The notes below the pieces were generated by a model. The model was not told where the DNA came from and ran no database searches. It worked only from the letters and a program-made list of their open reading frames with translations. 64,000 nt of DNA from Rubripirellula tenax (lineage in GTDB: Bacteria > Planctomycetota > Planctomycetia > Pirellulales > Pirellulaceae): contig NZ_SJPW01000002.1 of the NCBI RefSeq assembly GCF_007860125.1, positions 434,001 through 498,000 of the forward strand, given 5' to 3'. A program made the position numbers and the translations under genes. Position 1 is the first letter of the stretch. Each line of letters begins with the position of its first letter. Positions 34,361 through 42,924 of this stretch are shown here, one piece after another.

Positions 34361-36799
34361 CGCCACTGCTGGACCGACCGGATCCGCGTTGTCGGTCATC
34401 CATCCAGCCGACTCGATCACCTGATCAATGGAAACCAACTCCATCGCTGCGATCGTTCGCAGCCTTGCAAGTTCGTTGATGACTCGCAGCGCGTCGATCG
34501 TCGTCACTCGTCCATCGCCGTTCTGATCGAAATACGCATCGGGCCAAACTTGGATGTTGATCGGATCATGCAGGACCTGGGTCTCGCGATCAGAAAACGT
34601 ACGTCGACCGAGTTCATTGATGATCCGCAGAGCATCGCCGGCCGTCACGTCACCGCTGTTGTTGACATCACTGAAACGAACAAGATTTTGCCAAGGCAAA
34701 TCTGTCACGAAGAAAAGCGGATTTTCACCATTCGTGTCGACAACCGATCGAACAAAACGCCCATCGATTCGTTGTGACTGGCCCATGCGAAGTTCGTCGA
34801 GGCTGGCATACGTGATGACGACGGGGTTCTGTCCCGAGATCGTGAACGCCGGATCGTTTGCGGGACTGGCGACGACGATCGAATGGAAAGACGCGACCGG
34901 CGACGTGAACTGGGTGACGTCATTGTCGCGAACGGTGACGTTGCTTTGAGTCACTTCAACGACCGCGACCGAGGACGCCAATTGCACGTTGATATCCGGC
35001 GACGACGCAGCGTCGACAATCGTGAATCGATAGTCTTCGACTTCGCCATCGGAAGCAGATCCGGTCGGCAATAGGCCACCGAGGCTGCTGAATCGAAAAC
35101 GGGCGAATGATTCGCCGGGAACCGAACCGGCCGGAATCCGCATGGGGACGGTATTCGGTCCCGGTCGAAGGGAAATGGACGCCGCAAATTGCTCGCCGAC
35201 ATCATCCCAGTCGCCGTCTCGATTGAAGTCGGCCCAAGCATCCAAGTACCCACTTGCCGATGCATCGATCGACAATCCTGCGGTGGTCTCGGTGTCTGAA
35301 ATGGCTAACACGTCGGTGATGAAAGTGACTCCATCATCGGCCGCATCGGCGTCGGCGGCTTCGCTGGGTTGTCCATCCGATTCCGACGTTGCGGTGGCAC
35401 CTAGAAACACGTCGCCTACGATATGACGGGCACCGTCGCGATCGATCGTGACGGGGTAAGGCTCCGGTGCATCGCCTAGATCTTCGACGATCGGTTTTGG
35501 ATCCACCGTGATCGTGATGCGCTGTGAGTCGGACGTGCCAAGTCCGCCGCCGGAATCGGTTACCGTAACATCGAACGAGACGCTGCCGGTGATGTCGGGC
35601 CGTGCGGTGTAGAACAACGTCCCGTCGGCATCGATGATCGGATTGGCGTCGAAGAACTCGGGGTTGTCGAAGTTTGTAATCCTCGCGGAGATGCGAATTT
35701 GTGACGATTCGTCATCGGGGCCGGGATCAAAACTGGAAATGAAACCGGCCACGGACTGCGGTCCCGATCCTTGAACGATCGTGGGTGGTTGGATGGTCGT
35801 GAACGTCGGCCGGTCATTCACGGGTGCGATCGTGATGGTGCCGACTTGAACGGCGGATATATCGAGACCTCCGTTCTCTGTCCCACCATCGTCTTGGACG
35901 GTCACATCGAACGTGGCGGTGCCGTTGGCATCCGTCGCAGGACGGAAGCGAAGCGTTCCGTTGTTGTCGATGGTGGGGCCACTGGCAAACAATGTCGGGT
36001 CGCTGACGTTGGTGACGTGGTAGGCAAGCACTGACTGCTTACCCGTTTCTGTGACGCGAAGGTCAAGCGAATATCGATTCAGGGGTCCCGTTTGTTGGAT
36101 GTAAAACGTGTAGGTCCCTGCGGCAAGCGGTGGTACGAACTTGCTGCCGGTAACAATGCCGGCCCGGCGAAGGATGCTGGCACCGCCCGCCTCGGGCAAG
36201 TCGTCCAGTCCGAACACCGTGCCGCCGATGAACTGCGTCTCATCCAAAAAAGGGTTGGCGTTGATGTCCAAATCGAATGCGTCGTAGGGAAACGAATCCG
36301 TGTCATCGATCGCAATGAATGCGTTTCGTTCGTTGGGGTTGGTCGGAATCTGGTCGTATTCGTATTCCAACACGAACAGCCCATTTAATTGAAAGCCGGC
36401 TTCGACTTGAAAAGTGAAAACATCGACGTTGCCGATCGAATTTGCCGACTCGACGGTTCCGCGAACGATGTTTGATCCGATCGACAGCAGGCCCAAATTG
36501 GTCGGGGCGGATGAGTCGGTCGACAAAGGATCGACGATGCCATCGGCGCCTTCGTCGTGAAGCACTCGAGAGGCGGTCGATTCGTCACCCTCGCCCGGTC
36601 CTGGATTGAAGTCGCTGGCAAAATTTGCAATCGACTGTAGCGGTGCGTCTTCGTTAATCAGTGCCGGACCGGCGATCACGAAACTGGGTTGGGCGTTCGC
36701 GGTCGATTCACCTTCACCTACCGCTGACGCGATCGTGGTCAGCATGCGGCGCGATTCGAGTGATTCGAATCTGCGAAGGCGGCGGAACGTACGTGGCAT
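34349..36799 (-). CDS. Giant surface protein with LEPR-XLL-like N-terminus, GEVED and dockerin segments
   Basis: 816 residues from the ATG at 36799. The N-terminus is RLRRFESLESRRMLTT, a variant of the planctomycete LEPR-XLL motif, whose role in export or attachment is not known. There follow a secreted beta-rich part with a pre-peptidase-like segment (VFTFQVEAGFQLNGLFVLEY), two tandem Ig/cadherin-like repeats (ATFDVTVQDDGGTENGG; VSFDVTVTDSGGGLGTSD), a GEVED domain (EDLGDAPEPYP...AWADFNRDGDWDDVGE...GEVEDYRF), and at about 690-780 two type I dockerin repeats (DVNNSGDVTAGDALRIINEL; DQNGDGRVTTIDALRVINEL) that bind calcium. Probably a cell-surface or extracellular adhesive protein. It is divergent from mtnA and overlaps the convergent M90 gene. 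Confidence 0.9.
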   Translation of the reverse strand: MPRTFRRLRRFESLESRRMLTTIASAVGEGESTANAQPSFVIAGPALINEDAPLQSIANFASDFNPGPGEGDESTASRVLHDEGADGIVDPLSTDSSAPTNLGLLSIGSNIVRGTVESANSIGNVDVFTFQVEAGFQLNGLFVLEYEYDQIPTNPNERNAFIAIDDTDSFPYDAFDLDINANPFLDETQFIGGTVFGLDDLPEAGGASILRRAGIVTGSKFVPPLAAGTYTFYIQQTGPLNRYSLDLRVTETGKQSVLAYHVTNVSDPTLFASGPTIDNNGTLRFRPATDANGTATFDVTVQDDGGTENGGLDISAVQVGTITIAPVNDRPTFTTIQPPTIVQGSGPQSVAGFISSFDPGPDDESSQIRISARITNFDNPEFFDANPIIDADGTLFYTARPDITGSVSFDVTVTDSGGGLGTSDSQRITITVDPKPIVEDLGDAPEPYPVTIDRDGARHIVGDVFLGATATSESDGQPSEAADADAADDGVTFITDVLAISDTETTAGLSIDASASGYLDAWADFNRDGDWDDVGEQFAASISLRPGPNTVPMRIPAGSVPGESFARFRFSSLGGLLPTGSASDGEVEDYRFTIVDAASSPDINVQLASSVAVVEVTQSNVTVRDNDVTQFTSPVASFHSIVVASPANDPAFTISGQNPVVITYASLDELRMGQSQRIDGRFVRSVVDTNGENPLFFVTDLPWQNLVRFSDVNNSGDVTAGDALRIINELGRRTFSDRETQVLHDPINIQVWPDAYFDQNGDGRVTTIDALRVINELARLRTIAAMELVSIDQVIESAGWMTDNADPVGPAVASLF

Positions 36800-36878
36800 G
36801 GCTGTCTCGGCAAGATGGGACGCAGCGGGTAGTCTAGGGCTGGTACGAAACAGAAGTGTCCGCCGCGAAGACTTGAGC

Positions 36879-37898
36879 ATGAATGATACCACTGTTCCCG
36901 AAACGCTGGCTTACACGAATGGACGATTGGTTCTGATTGACCAGACTCGATTGCCCGGTGAATTGGTAACGTTAGTTTGTGAAGATGTCGAGCAAACGCA
37001 CGATGCGATCCGTCGTTTGGTCGTTCGAGGCGCTCCAGCGATCGGGATCGCGGCCGCCTACGGTGTCTGCTTGGCAAAGCCCGCTAACCGCGCCGGATAT
37101 TTATCAGCGATCGAGCGGTTGGCGACCAGTCGGCCGACGGCGGTCAATCTGTTCTGGGCGCTCGATCGAATGAAAGCGGTTGTCGAAAGCACATCATCCG
37201 ACGATGACTTAGCCGGCGTGCTTCAAGCCGAAGCGATCGCGATCCATGATCAAGATCGAATGATGTGTCGTGATATCGGTCGCCACGGCGCCACGCTGCT
37301 TCGCGATTGTCACGCGGTGTTGACGCACTGTAACGCCGGCGGATTGGCAACATCGATGTGGGGGACAGCTCTGGCACCGATTTATCACTTGCATCAATCG
37401 GGACACGCGATCGAAGTGTTCGCCGACGAGACTCGCCCGTTGTTGCAAGGCGCACGATTGACCGCCTGGGAATTGAGCCAAGCGGGAGTGCCCGTCACGG
37501 TGCTGACCGACTCGATGGCCGGCAGTTTGTTGCGAACAGGAAAGATCGATGCCGTGATCGTCGGCGCCGACCGTATCGCGGCCAACGGCGACGCGGCCAA
37601 CAAAATCGGAACCTATCCGTTAGCCGTGTTGGCCAAGTACCACGACGTGCCCTTCTATGTGGCGGCGCCATCGAGCACGTTCGATTTGTCGTTGGCGAAT
37701 GGCGACTTGATTCCGATCGAACAACGGGCCCGAATCGAGGTCAGCAGCCCGCATGGTGTTTGCGTCGTCCCGGACGCGGCCAACGTCATCAACCCGGCCT
37801 TTGATGTCACGCCGGCAGATTTGATCACCGCCATCGTTACAGAGTTGGGCGTTGTCGAAAGCCCCGACACAGAGAAGTTGGCGCGGCATCTGGCCTAG
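36879..37898 (+). CDS. mtnA: S-methyl-5-thioribose-1-phosphate isomerase
   Basis: 339 residues. Catalyses the aldose-ketose isomerisation of methylthioribose-1-phosphate to methylthioribulose-1-phosphate in methionine salvage. Diagnostic blocks: VVRGAPAIGIAAAYG, LTHCNAGGLAT (Cys151), VFADETRPLLQGARLTAWEL, IVGADRIAANGD (Asp231) and YVAAPSSTFD. Cys and Asp are the catalytic pair of the family. The length is typical. The ATG at 36879 was chosen because it starts just before the first conserved helix; earlier starts would run back into the divergent giant gene's signal region. No other salvage gene is beside it. The reading frame ends 339 bp before csrA. Confidence 0.95.
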   Translation: MNDTTVPETLAYTNGRLVLIDQTRLPGELVTLVCEDVEQTHDAIRRLVVRGAPAIGIAAAYGVCLAKPANRAGYLSAIERLATSRPTAVNLFWALDRMKAVVESTSSDDDLAGVLQAEAIAIHDQDRMMCRDIGRHGATLLRDCHAVLTHCNAGGLATSMWGTALAPIYHLHQSGHAIEVFADETRPLLQGARLTAWELSQAGVPVTVLTDSMAGSLLRTGKIDAVIVGADRIAANGDAANKIGTYPLAVLAKYHDVPFYVAAPSSTFDLSLANGDLIPIEQRARIEVSSPHGVCVVPDAANVINPAFDVTPADLITAIVTELGVVESPDTEKLARHLA

Positions 37899-38237
37899 CT
37901 TCAAAATCCGGCTGCTTGGGCCAGTGACCAGACGTGTCACGGGGCGATGCGATAGTTCTTTTGACGCGGGGAAGTGAACGGCAGAGTCTCAAAACGAGAC
38001 GGCCGGTTCAATTCGCGTTGCAGCGATGGATTGTCAACCAACGTTGGTCGTTTTCGGACATTGGCAATTGGAACGGTCGTAAAAAGATCTTTCGCGAAAA
38101 ATCAAACGAAATGTTGGTTTTCGCTCAAGTCGGCTCGAATTGTTCCATGAATCTGGCCCGAAAGCGGACGATTGGTACGGTGTTTGTACCACTCGCTATG
38201 GAAACCACATCACAAGAGCTACTCAGGGAAGTGAATC
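37899..38237. other. 339-bp region upstream of csrA, no gene
   Basis: The stretch between mtnA and csrA has no convincing reading frame. It holds the csrA promoter, an imperfect A/T-rich patch at about 38090-38125 and an inverted repeat at 38173-38191. A Shine-Dalgarno-like CAGGGAAG lies just ahead of the csrA ATG. It may carry a long csrA leader. No hairpin followed by a T-run was found. Confidence 0.5.
38173..38191. promoter_or_regulatory. Inverted repeat TGGTAC-N7-GTACCA upstream of csrA
   Basis: A perfect 6-bp inverted repeat around a 7-base spacer, 47 bp before the csrA start. It could be a dimeric repressor operator or a leader hairpin. The position is suitable for control of csrA, but nothing else supports a particular regulator. 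Confidence 0.35.
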
Positions 38238-38471
38238 ATGTTAGTACTAAGCCGCAAAGAAGGTGAACAACTACTCATCGGTGACAACATCGTGTTGACG
38301 ATCAACCGTTTGTCCGGCAACCGCGTCGCGATCGGAATCGAAGCGCCGCGTGAAGTAAGGATCGTACGAGGCGAACTCGATCGTCATGAGGTCGCCTCAC
38401 CCGGTTCGGCACCCGTGGCCATGTCAATGGATGAAACCAACGTCTCGGTTGCTAGCAAACCGCACTCGTAG
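38238..38471 (+). CDS. csrA: Carbon storage regulator CsrA
   Basis: 77 residues. MLVLSRKEGEQLLIGDNIVL is the CsrA signature; VRIVRGELDRHEV covers the second RNA-binding strand (conserved Arg and Glu-Leu). The homodimer binds GGA-containing RNA hairpins near ribosome-binding sites and represses or stabilises mRNAs. Compared with the E. coli protein (61 aa), a 16-residue Ser/Ala-rich tail is added. A clear Shine-Dalgarno (CAGGGAAG) precedes the ATG, unusual in this window; since it contains GGA, autoregulation by CsrA is plausible but unproven. It is single and convergent with surE, whose stop is 30 bp away. Confidence 0.95.
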   Translation: MLVLSRKEGEQLLIGDNIVLTINRLSGNRVAIGIEAPREVRIVRGELDRHEVASPGSAPVAMSMDETNVSVASKPHS

Positions 38472-38501
38472 GTCGCATTTGCACGAGGCGTGCTGCCTGG
38501 A

Positions 38502-39239
38502 TCAGACGATTCGCGGTGTCATCCGTGTCAACGTAATGTGGCCAGCAAAACAGCGGTCGACGTCGGTCCCGGCGTCCCGCGGACGACCGTGAAATTCGGA
38601 TGACATCGTTAGCTTTTGAGCGGACTCTCGTTCGCTCGATACAAGTTGTCCGGTTCGAATCATCGGGTGTGAGTCCACTCTACACTCGACACAATCGGGA
38701 ATAGGTCCATCAGGGGCAACCGCTGGCAGGTTGAGGTTCCACAAATGTTCGGATCCTGTCAGCCGTCCATTGGCAAACTGTGCAAAAAATTCTTTCAGTG
38801 TCGGCGCCAACCAACAACCCACATGGTCCCAGGTCTTGGGCACATCGGGATGACGGTAGTGAGAAGCTGCGAGTGCCGGGATACCTTGCAGAGCTGCTTC
38901 CCGCGCGGCGGCGAACGTTCCGCTGACCAGTAGGTCGATTCCCAAGTTCGCGCCCGCGTTGATCCCTGATAGCACAAGATCAACACAAGGCATCAGTGTC
39001 GACGTTGCTGCCCTGACGCAGTCCACGGGTGTTCCATCGACGCAATACCATCCGGCGCGATGTTGATGAATGACCAGCGATCGTCCTGTGGTGACACTGT
39101 GCCCGCACTCGCTGCGCCCGCGATCCGGCGCCACAACGGTTACGTTCGCATCGGATCCGACGACCGCGGTGATGGCTTCGTAAAACGCAGCTAAACCAGG
39201 GGCATCCATGCCGTCGTCATTCGTCAGAAGGATGTTCAA
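38502..39239 (-). CDS. surE: 5'-nucleotidase SurE
   Basis: 245 residues. SurE hydrolyses nucleoside 5'/3'-monophosphates and polyphosphate with a divalent metal and acts in stationary-phase survival. Evidence: the N-terminal NILLTNDDGMDAPG (metal Asp-Asp), VVAPDRGRSECGHSVT, VDGTPVDCVRAA and LVLSGINAGANLG. The start must be close to the first strand, so I chose the TTG at 39239, which gives fMet-Asn-Ile-Leu-Leu; a GTG at 39290 would add 17 unconserved residues. The C-terminus (GHITLTRMTP) matches the family. It is convergent with csrA and divergent from a sulfatase gene. Confidence 0.93.
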   Translation of the reverse strand: MNILLTNDDGMDAPGLAAFYEAITAVVGSDANVTVVAPDRGRSECGHSVTTGRSLVIHQHRAGWYCVDGTPVDCVRAATSTLMPCVDLVLSGINAGANLGIDLLVSGTFAAAREAALQGIPALAASHYRHPDVPKTWDHVGCWLAPTLKEFFAQFANGRLTGSEHLWNLNLPAVAPDGPIPDCVECRVDSHPMIRTGQLVSSERESAQKLTMSSEFHGRPRDAGTDVDRCFAGHITLTRMTPRIV

Positions 39240-39467
39240 AGCGTATCTATGGCAAGAGGAAGAACCAGGTATCGCGACGGACACAGCCACTGGCGGCTGT
39301 GACGAGAATCGCTTGGCAATGTCTGCAAAGAATGCATGTTCGTGATTCTACTGGCACGTCCAGGCAAACAGATACCGTAATCGAACCATCTCCCGCGCGT
39401 TCGTGTGCTAGAACGTAGCCAGAACCTTGTTGCAATGCGGCCCGCCAAATCCAGAGAACCCTATCCA

Positions 39468-40958
39468 ATGATTCGTGCAATTCTGTTGGCAACATTCATT
39501 GCCTCGACGTTTCCCGGAATTCCGAGTTTCGATGCCAACGCTGCACAGCCCAATATTCTGTTGTTCACCGCTGATGATCTACATGCTGAGTCTCTGGGCG
39601 TGTACAACGGCCGGCCCGCGAATCTGACACCGAATTTGGATGCCTTTGCGGCATCCGGCCTGATGTTCACCAAGGCTCATGTGAACGTCGCTATCTGCGC
39701 ACCTTGTCGTGCCGTGATTGCAACGGGCCGATACAGCCATCGTTCGGGAGCGATGGGGTTCATGCCGGCACGTGAGGACGTACCCGATATCGTGAATACG
39801 CTGCAAGCAGCCGGATATCACACGGGAATTCTTGGCAAGGTTGGCCATTCGACGCCCAAGCAATCGATGCAATGGGACTATCAATTCGATCAGAAAGATT
39901 TAGGAAATGGACGCAATCCCGACATCTACTACCAACGGACAAAGACGTTTTTGAAAGAGTGCCAAGCGGCGAACAAACCCTTCTACTTCATGGTGAACTC
40001 GCACGATCCGCATCGTCCCTATTGTGATCCGGAAAAGCTCACCAAGGGTGCGTCGATGCCCTCGTGTGTCTATCAACCCGATGAAGTGGATGTGCCCCAA
40101 TTTCTTCCCGACTTGCCGGGCGTGCGAGCCGAACTGGCAACGTATCTGAATTCTACAAGACGCCTCGACGACACGTTCGGCAAAGTGTTGCAGGCGTTGG
40201 GCGAATCGGGCGAATCCGACGATACGCTTGTTTTGTTCATCACCGACAACGGCATCGCGGTTCCATTTGCAAAGTGCAACGCGTGGTTCCATAGCACTCA
40301 CAGCCCGCTATTGGTCCGTTGGCCAGGCGTAACCGAACCGGGTACTCGGGATGAATCGCATTTCGTTTCTGTCGTGGATTTTTTTCCAACATTCATGGAG
40401 GCGATCGGAGTGAATGCTCCAGACGGTTTAGATGGTCGATCGTTTCTTCCATTGCTGAAGGGGCAGTCGCAAACCGACCGCGACCTCGTCTTCACGCAAA
40501 TCGATTCAAAGGCGGGCGGCGAATCGGTGCCGATGCGATGCGTGCAGAACGAAAACTTCGGATACATCTATAATCCGTTCAGTGACGGCGAGTATTGGTA
40601 CGGAAACAACAACGAAGGCCTGACAATGGCAGCGATGAACCGGGCCGCTAAAACTGATCCAGCGATTCAAGCGAGAGTGAATCTGTTTCGATACCGCGTT
40701 CCCGAAGAACTCTACGACCTAAGAAATGACCCCAATTGTCTTCACAACTTGATCGATAGTCGGGATCACGCGGCAACGCTCGAGATACTTCAGGCAAAGC
40801 TAGTGGCGCAGATGACAAAGACCACAGACCCAATGCTGCCCGCTTTTCTAAATCGCAACGATCGAATCAAGGTCAACGAAGTTCTGTCCGCGACTTACGG
40901 GCCCAGGTCAGGGAAACGCAGGAAAAGCTCAAGTCGCAGGAAAGCACTTACCGACTAG
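39468..40958 (+). CDS. Exported type I sulfatase
   Basis: 496 residues; signal peptide ending in FDANAAQPN. The formylglycine motif is CAPCRAVIATG (Cys77), with metal ligands at TADDLHAESLG and FITDNGIAVPFAKCN. The DLVFTQIDSK and PEELYDLRNDPNCLHNLID blocks are usual in the planctomycete heparan/N-sulfoglucosamine-type sulfatases. The start is the ATG at 39468 because it sits directly ahead of the signal peptide; an in-frame upstream start (39405) adds 21 residues of no value. The C-terminus is basic (GKRRKSSSRRK). The gene is not linked to the sulfatase at 31.9 kb; both keep the CxPCR form. Confidence 0.92.
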   Translation: MIRAILLATFIASTFPGIPSFDANAAQPNILLFTADDLHAESLGVYNGRPANLTPNLDAFAASGLMFTKAHVNVAICAPCRAVIATGRYSHRSGAMGFMPAREDVPDIVNTLQAAGYHTGILGKVGHSTPKQSMQWDYQFDQKDLGNGRNPDIYYQRTKTFLKECQAANKPFYFMVNSHDPHRPYCDPEKLTKGASMPSCVYQPDEVDVPQFLPDLPGVRAELATYLNSTRRLDDTFGKVLQALGESGESDDTLVLFITDNGIAVPFAKCNAWFHSTHSPLLVRWPGVTEPGTRDESHFVSVVDFFPTFMEAIGVNAPDGLDGRSFLPLLKGQSQTDRDLVFTQIDSKAGGESVPMRCVQNENFGYIYNPFSDGEYWYGNNNEGLTMAAMNRAAKTDPAIQARVNLFRYRVPEELYDLRNDPNCLHNLIDSRDHAATLEILQAKLVAQMTKTTDPMLPAFLNRNDRIKVNEVLSATYGPRSGKRRKSSSRRKALTD

Positions 40959-40985
40959 CACCGGCATTGTCGAACGGTTCGGCGT

Positions 40986-41014
40986 ATTTCGGTGTCCGGT
41001 ATCGGTGCTACAAT
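40986..41014 (+). promoter_or_regulatory. Possible sigma-70 promoter for the small Cys-rich gene
   Basis: TACAAT at 41009-41014 is one base from the -10 consensus and lies 45 bp ahead of the start of the next gene. The matching -35 position (ATTTCG at a 17-bp spacing) is poor. Weak evidence. Confidence 0.25.
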
Positions 41015-41058
41015 TTATCGAATGGCGAGATACTGAAACCTCAACGGAGTCGCGTGAC

Positions 41059-41250
41059 ATGAGCTGCGTTCACCTCAAGAAACTGTACGAACTGTGTGAG
41101 AAAGAAGATCTCAAAATCGGCGCGACGGACCTGGTTCGACTGGTGTGCAATCAGTGCGGCGAACAAGAGGTCTGCCCGACTTTGCTCTTGGATCAGGTTG
41201 ACGACGTTGACGAATCGCCGCGACCAGGATCGCAAAGCAGTTCCTCGTAG
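41059..41250 (+). CDS. Small Cys-rich (zinc-binding) protein
   Basis: 63 residues from the ATG at 41059. MSCVHLKKLYELCEKEDLKI is followed by VRLVCNQCGEQEVCP: Cys3, His5 and Cys13, then CxxC (30, 33) and Cys39. The Ser-rich tail (SPRPGSQSSSS) is probably disordered. A small zinc-ribbon protein of unknown role, seemingly of a kind seen in other planctomycetes. A hairpin directly after the stop and a possible promoter before it support an independent small transcript. Confidence 0.6.
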   Translation: MSCVHLKKLYELCEKEDLKIGATDLVRLVCNQCGEQEVCPTLLLDQVDDVDESPRPGSQSSSS

Positions 41251-41252
41251 AA

Positions 41253-41273
41253 GTTTTCCGACGCGCGGAAAAC
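41253..41273. terminator. Hairpin after the small Cys-rich gene
   Basis: GTTTTCC (41253-41259) and GGAAAAC (41267-41273) pair perfectly across a 7-base loop, three bases after the stop codon. No T-run follows on either strand, so it may be a Rho-type or stabilising hairpin and not a classical terminator. It lies between convergent genes. Confidence 0.4.
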
Positions 41274-41397
41274 GCGAGTTTGGTTTCATCGACCGAATGG
41301 GCGGTCGGCGTAAAGAAAGGCTTTCACCTAAGCCCAGCAGTTAAGCCCAACAGTAGGATGACGCGGCAAGCTTTTTCGATGCGATATCGTTCCGCCG

Positions 41398-41733
41398 TCA
41401 TCGTCTTGGCCTCAACATTTTGGCGGCGGGTGGTTCAAAGTGACCGTCGTGATGGAGTTCGATCAATCGGTCAAGCCTCGTCAGCGTAAAGACTTGAAAC
41501 ACCGTCTCTTGAACGTTGACCAGAACGAGCCGGCGACCGCACTGCTTCACATGAAGCTGTAGCCGGATCAATTTGTTCAACTCGTGACTGTTGATTCTTT
41601 CAATGCCTGTTAAGTCGATGACGACATCGATTTCGGGTGACTGTTCGGCTTTCTGTTTCGCTTGCTCCAGCCAGGTATCAGATCGTCCGACAGATTGGTG
41701 TGGCGACTTGCTGATTTCAATGTCGAGAGCCAT
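41398..41733 (-). CDS. STAS-domain protein (anti-sigma factor antagonist-like)
   Basis: 111 residues. STAS fold: VVIDLTGIERINSHELNKLI followed by KQCGRRLVLVNVQETVFQVF. In SpoIIAA-type proteins a Ser or Thr at the start of this helix is phosphorylated by an anti-sigma kinase; here the Ser of INSHEL is in place, so the switch could work. Target not identifiable, and no RsbW-type kinase is near. A Shine-Dalgarno (AAGGAA) lies nine bases ahead of the ATG. Third gene of a probable pyk-channel-STAS operon, 34 bp after the channel gene. The C-terminal tail (PPAAKMLRPRR) is basic. Confidence 0.85.
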   Translation of the reverse strand: MALDIEISKSPHQSVGRSDTWLEQAKQKAEQSPEIDVVIDLTGIERINSHELNKLIRLQLHVKQCGRRLVLVNVQETVFQVFTLTRLDRLIELHHDGHFEPPAAKMLRPRR

Positions 41734-41767
41734 TTCCGAATTCCTTTTTCGTAGGTTGAAATGAATT

Positions 41768-42907
41768 TCATGAATCGACCGTCACGCCTCGGTAAGTCAT
41801 ACGTTTTGATTTCGCTGTAAATCGACTGGCCAGCTCGGGGATATCATCCGAATGTCCGAGCACAATCACGACATCACCGACTGCCAGTTTCGTGTTGGAG
41901 TCGGGATTGAGTTTGGAAATTCCAACTTCATTTTCTTTTGCGCGACGGATGCCAACGATTAAGAAACCGTGATTGCTGCGAATCTCGATTTCGCGAATCT
42001 CACGATCGACGATAACGGAGCCCGCTTCGACTTTAAGTTCATCGAATTGCAATCCGATGTAGGCCAAGTCATCAACCAAGGTATTTTCACTTCGCAAGTG
42101 GTCCAGCATATTTTCGGCGGTTGGCCGAGTGATCAGGTGCGCAACTTTTTGAGCACCGATTGCGGTGGGTAGTACGACCCGATTCGCACCAGAGCTGATC
42201 AGCTTCTTTTCGGTCCTAGGATTCTCGCCACGTGCGATGATTATCACGTTGGGGTTCATCGCTCTCGCTGTGATTGTGACGAAAACGTTGGTAGCATCTT
42301 GGGATAAAACTGTGGCGACAGTTGCAGCGCGATGAATGCCGGCTTGTTCAAGCGTTTCTTCTTCGGTCGCGTCACCTTCAATCACGAGGTATCCGCGAGC
42401 CTCGGCGTCCTGCAATCGTGACACGTCGGCGTCGATCGCAACAAACGGTTTGCCTGCCCTTGCGAGTTCGCGAGCCAGGATTGTTCCCAATCGACCGATG
42501 CCACAAATGATGGTGTGGTTTTCGAGGCGTTCAATTCCCTTGGTCATCCGTCGTGCTCCTAGGGCCTTGTTCAGTTCTCCGTCGATAAGCATCTGCATGC
42601 AACCACCGACGGTGTAGATGACTGCTCCGTATCCCGCGATAATGACCATGATCGTCAAGGCTCGAAGTCCTGGCGACACGATCGGATGAACTTCGCCGTA
42701 GCCCACGCCGAAAATGGTGATGATCACCATGTAGACTGCGTCGTCGAATTTCCATCCCGCTGCCATGTAGCCGATGACTGCGACGACACAGACGAACAAG
42801 AACAATGTCAGCCCCGTTACGATTTTTCGGAACGGCGTTGACGTTGCTAACGGGTTCACAGCAACATCGCTTAACTCGATGGGGGATAGTGGTTTCACGC
42901 GGGTCAT
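41768..42907 (-). CDS. Two-helix potassium channel with RCK domain
   Basis: 379 residues. Two membrane helices (29-50 and 82-103) flank a pore loop with the filter TIFGVGYGE, close to the TVGYGD consensus of K+ channels. The cytoplasmic RCK_N domain starts at about 130 with IICGIGRLGTILARELA, an NAD- or nucleotide-binding Rossmann motif, then RCK_C (about 285-375; LKVEAGSVIVDREIREIEI). MthK/Kch-like gated K+ channel in the inner membrane. It lies 17 bp after pyk and 34 bp before the STAS gene on the same strand. ATG at 42907. Confidence 0.92.
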   Translation of the reverse strand: MTRVKPLSPIELSDVAVNPLATSTPFRKIVTGLTLFLFVCVVAVIGYMAAGWKFDDAVYMVIITIFGVGYGEVHPIVSPGLRALTIMVIIAGYGAVIYTVGGCMQMLIDGELNKALGARRMTKGIERLENHTIICGIGRLGTILARELARAGKPFVAIDADVSRLQDAEARGYLVIEGDATEEETLEQAGIHRAATVATVLSQDATNVFVTITARAMNPNVIIIARGENPRTEKKLISSGANRVVLPTAIGAQKVAHLITRPTAENMLDHLRSENTLVDDLAYIGLQFDELKVEAGSVIVDREIREIEIRSNHGFLIVGIRRAKENEVGISKLNPDSNTKLAVGDVVIVLGHSDDIPELASRFTAKSKRMTYRGVTVDS

Positions 42908-42924
42908 TCATTGAAGTTCGGTTC

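Noticed and set aside
36606-36878. N-terminal extension of mtnA
   Set aside because: It runs through the signal region of the divergent giant gene, and MtnA proteins begin near the ATG at 36879.
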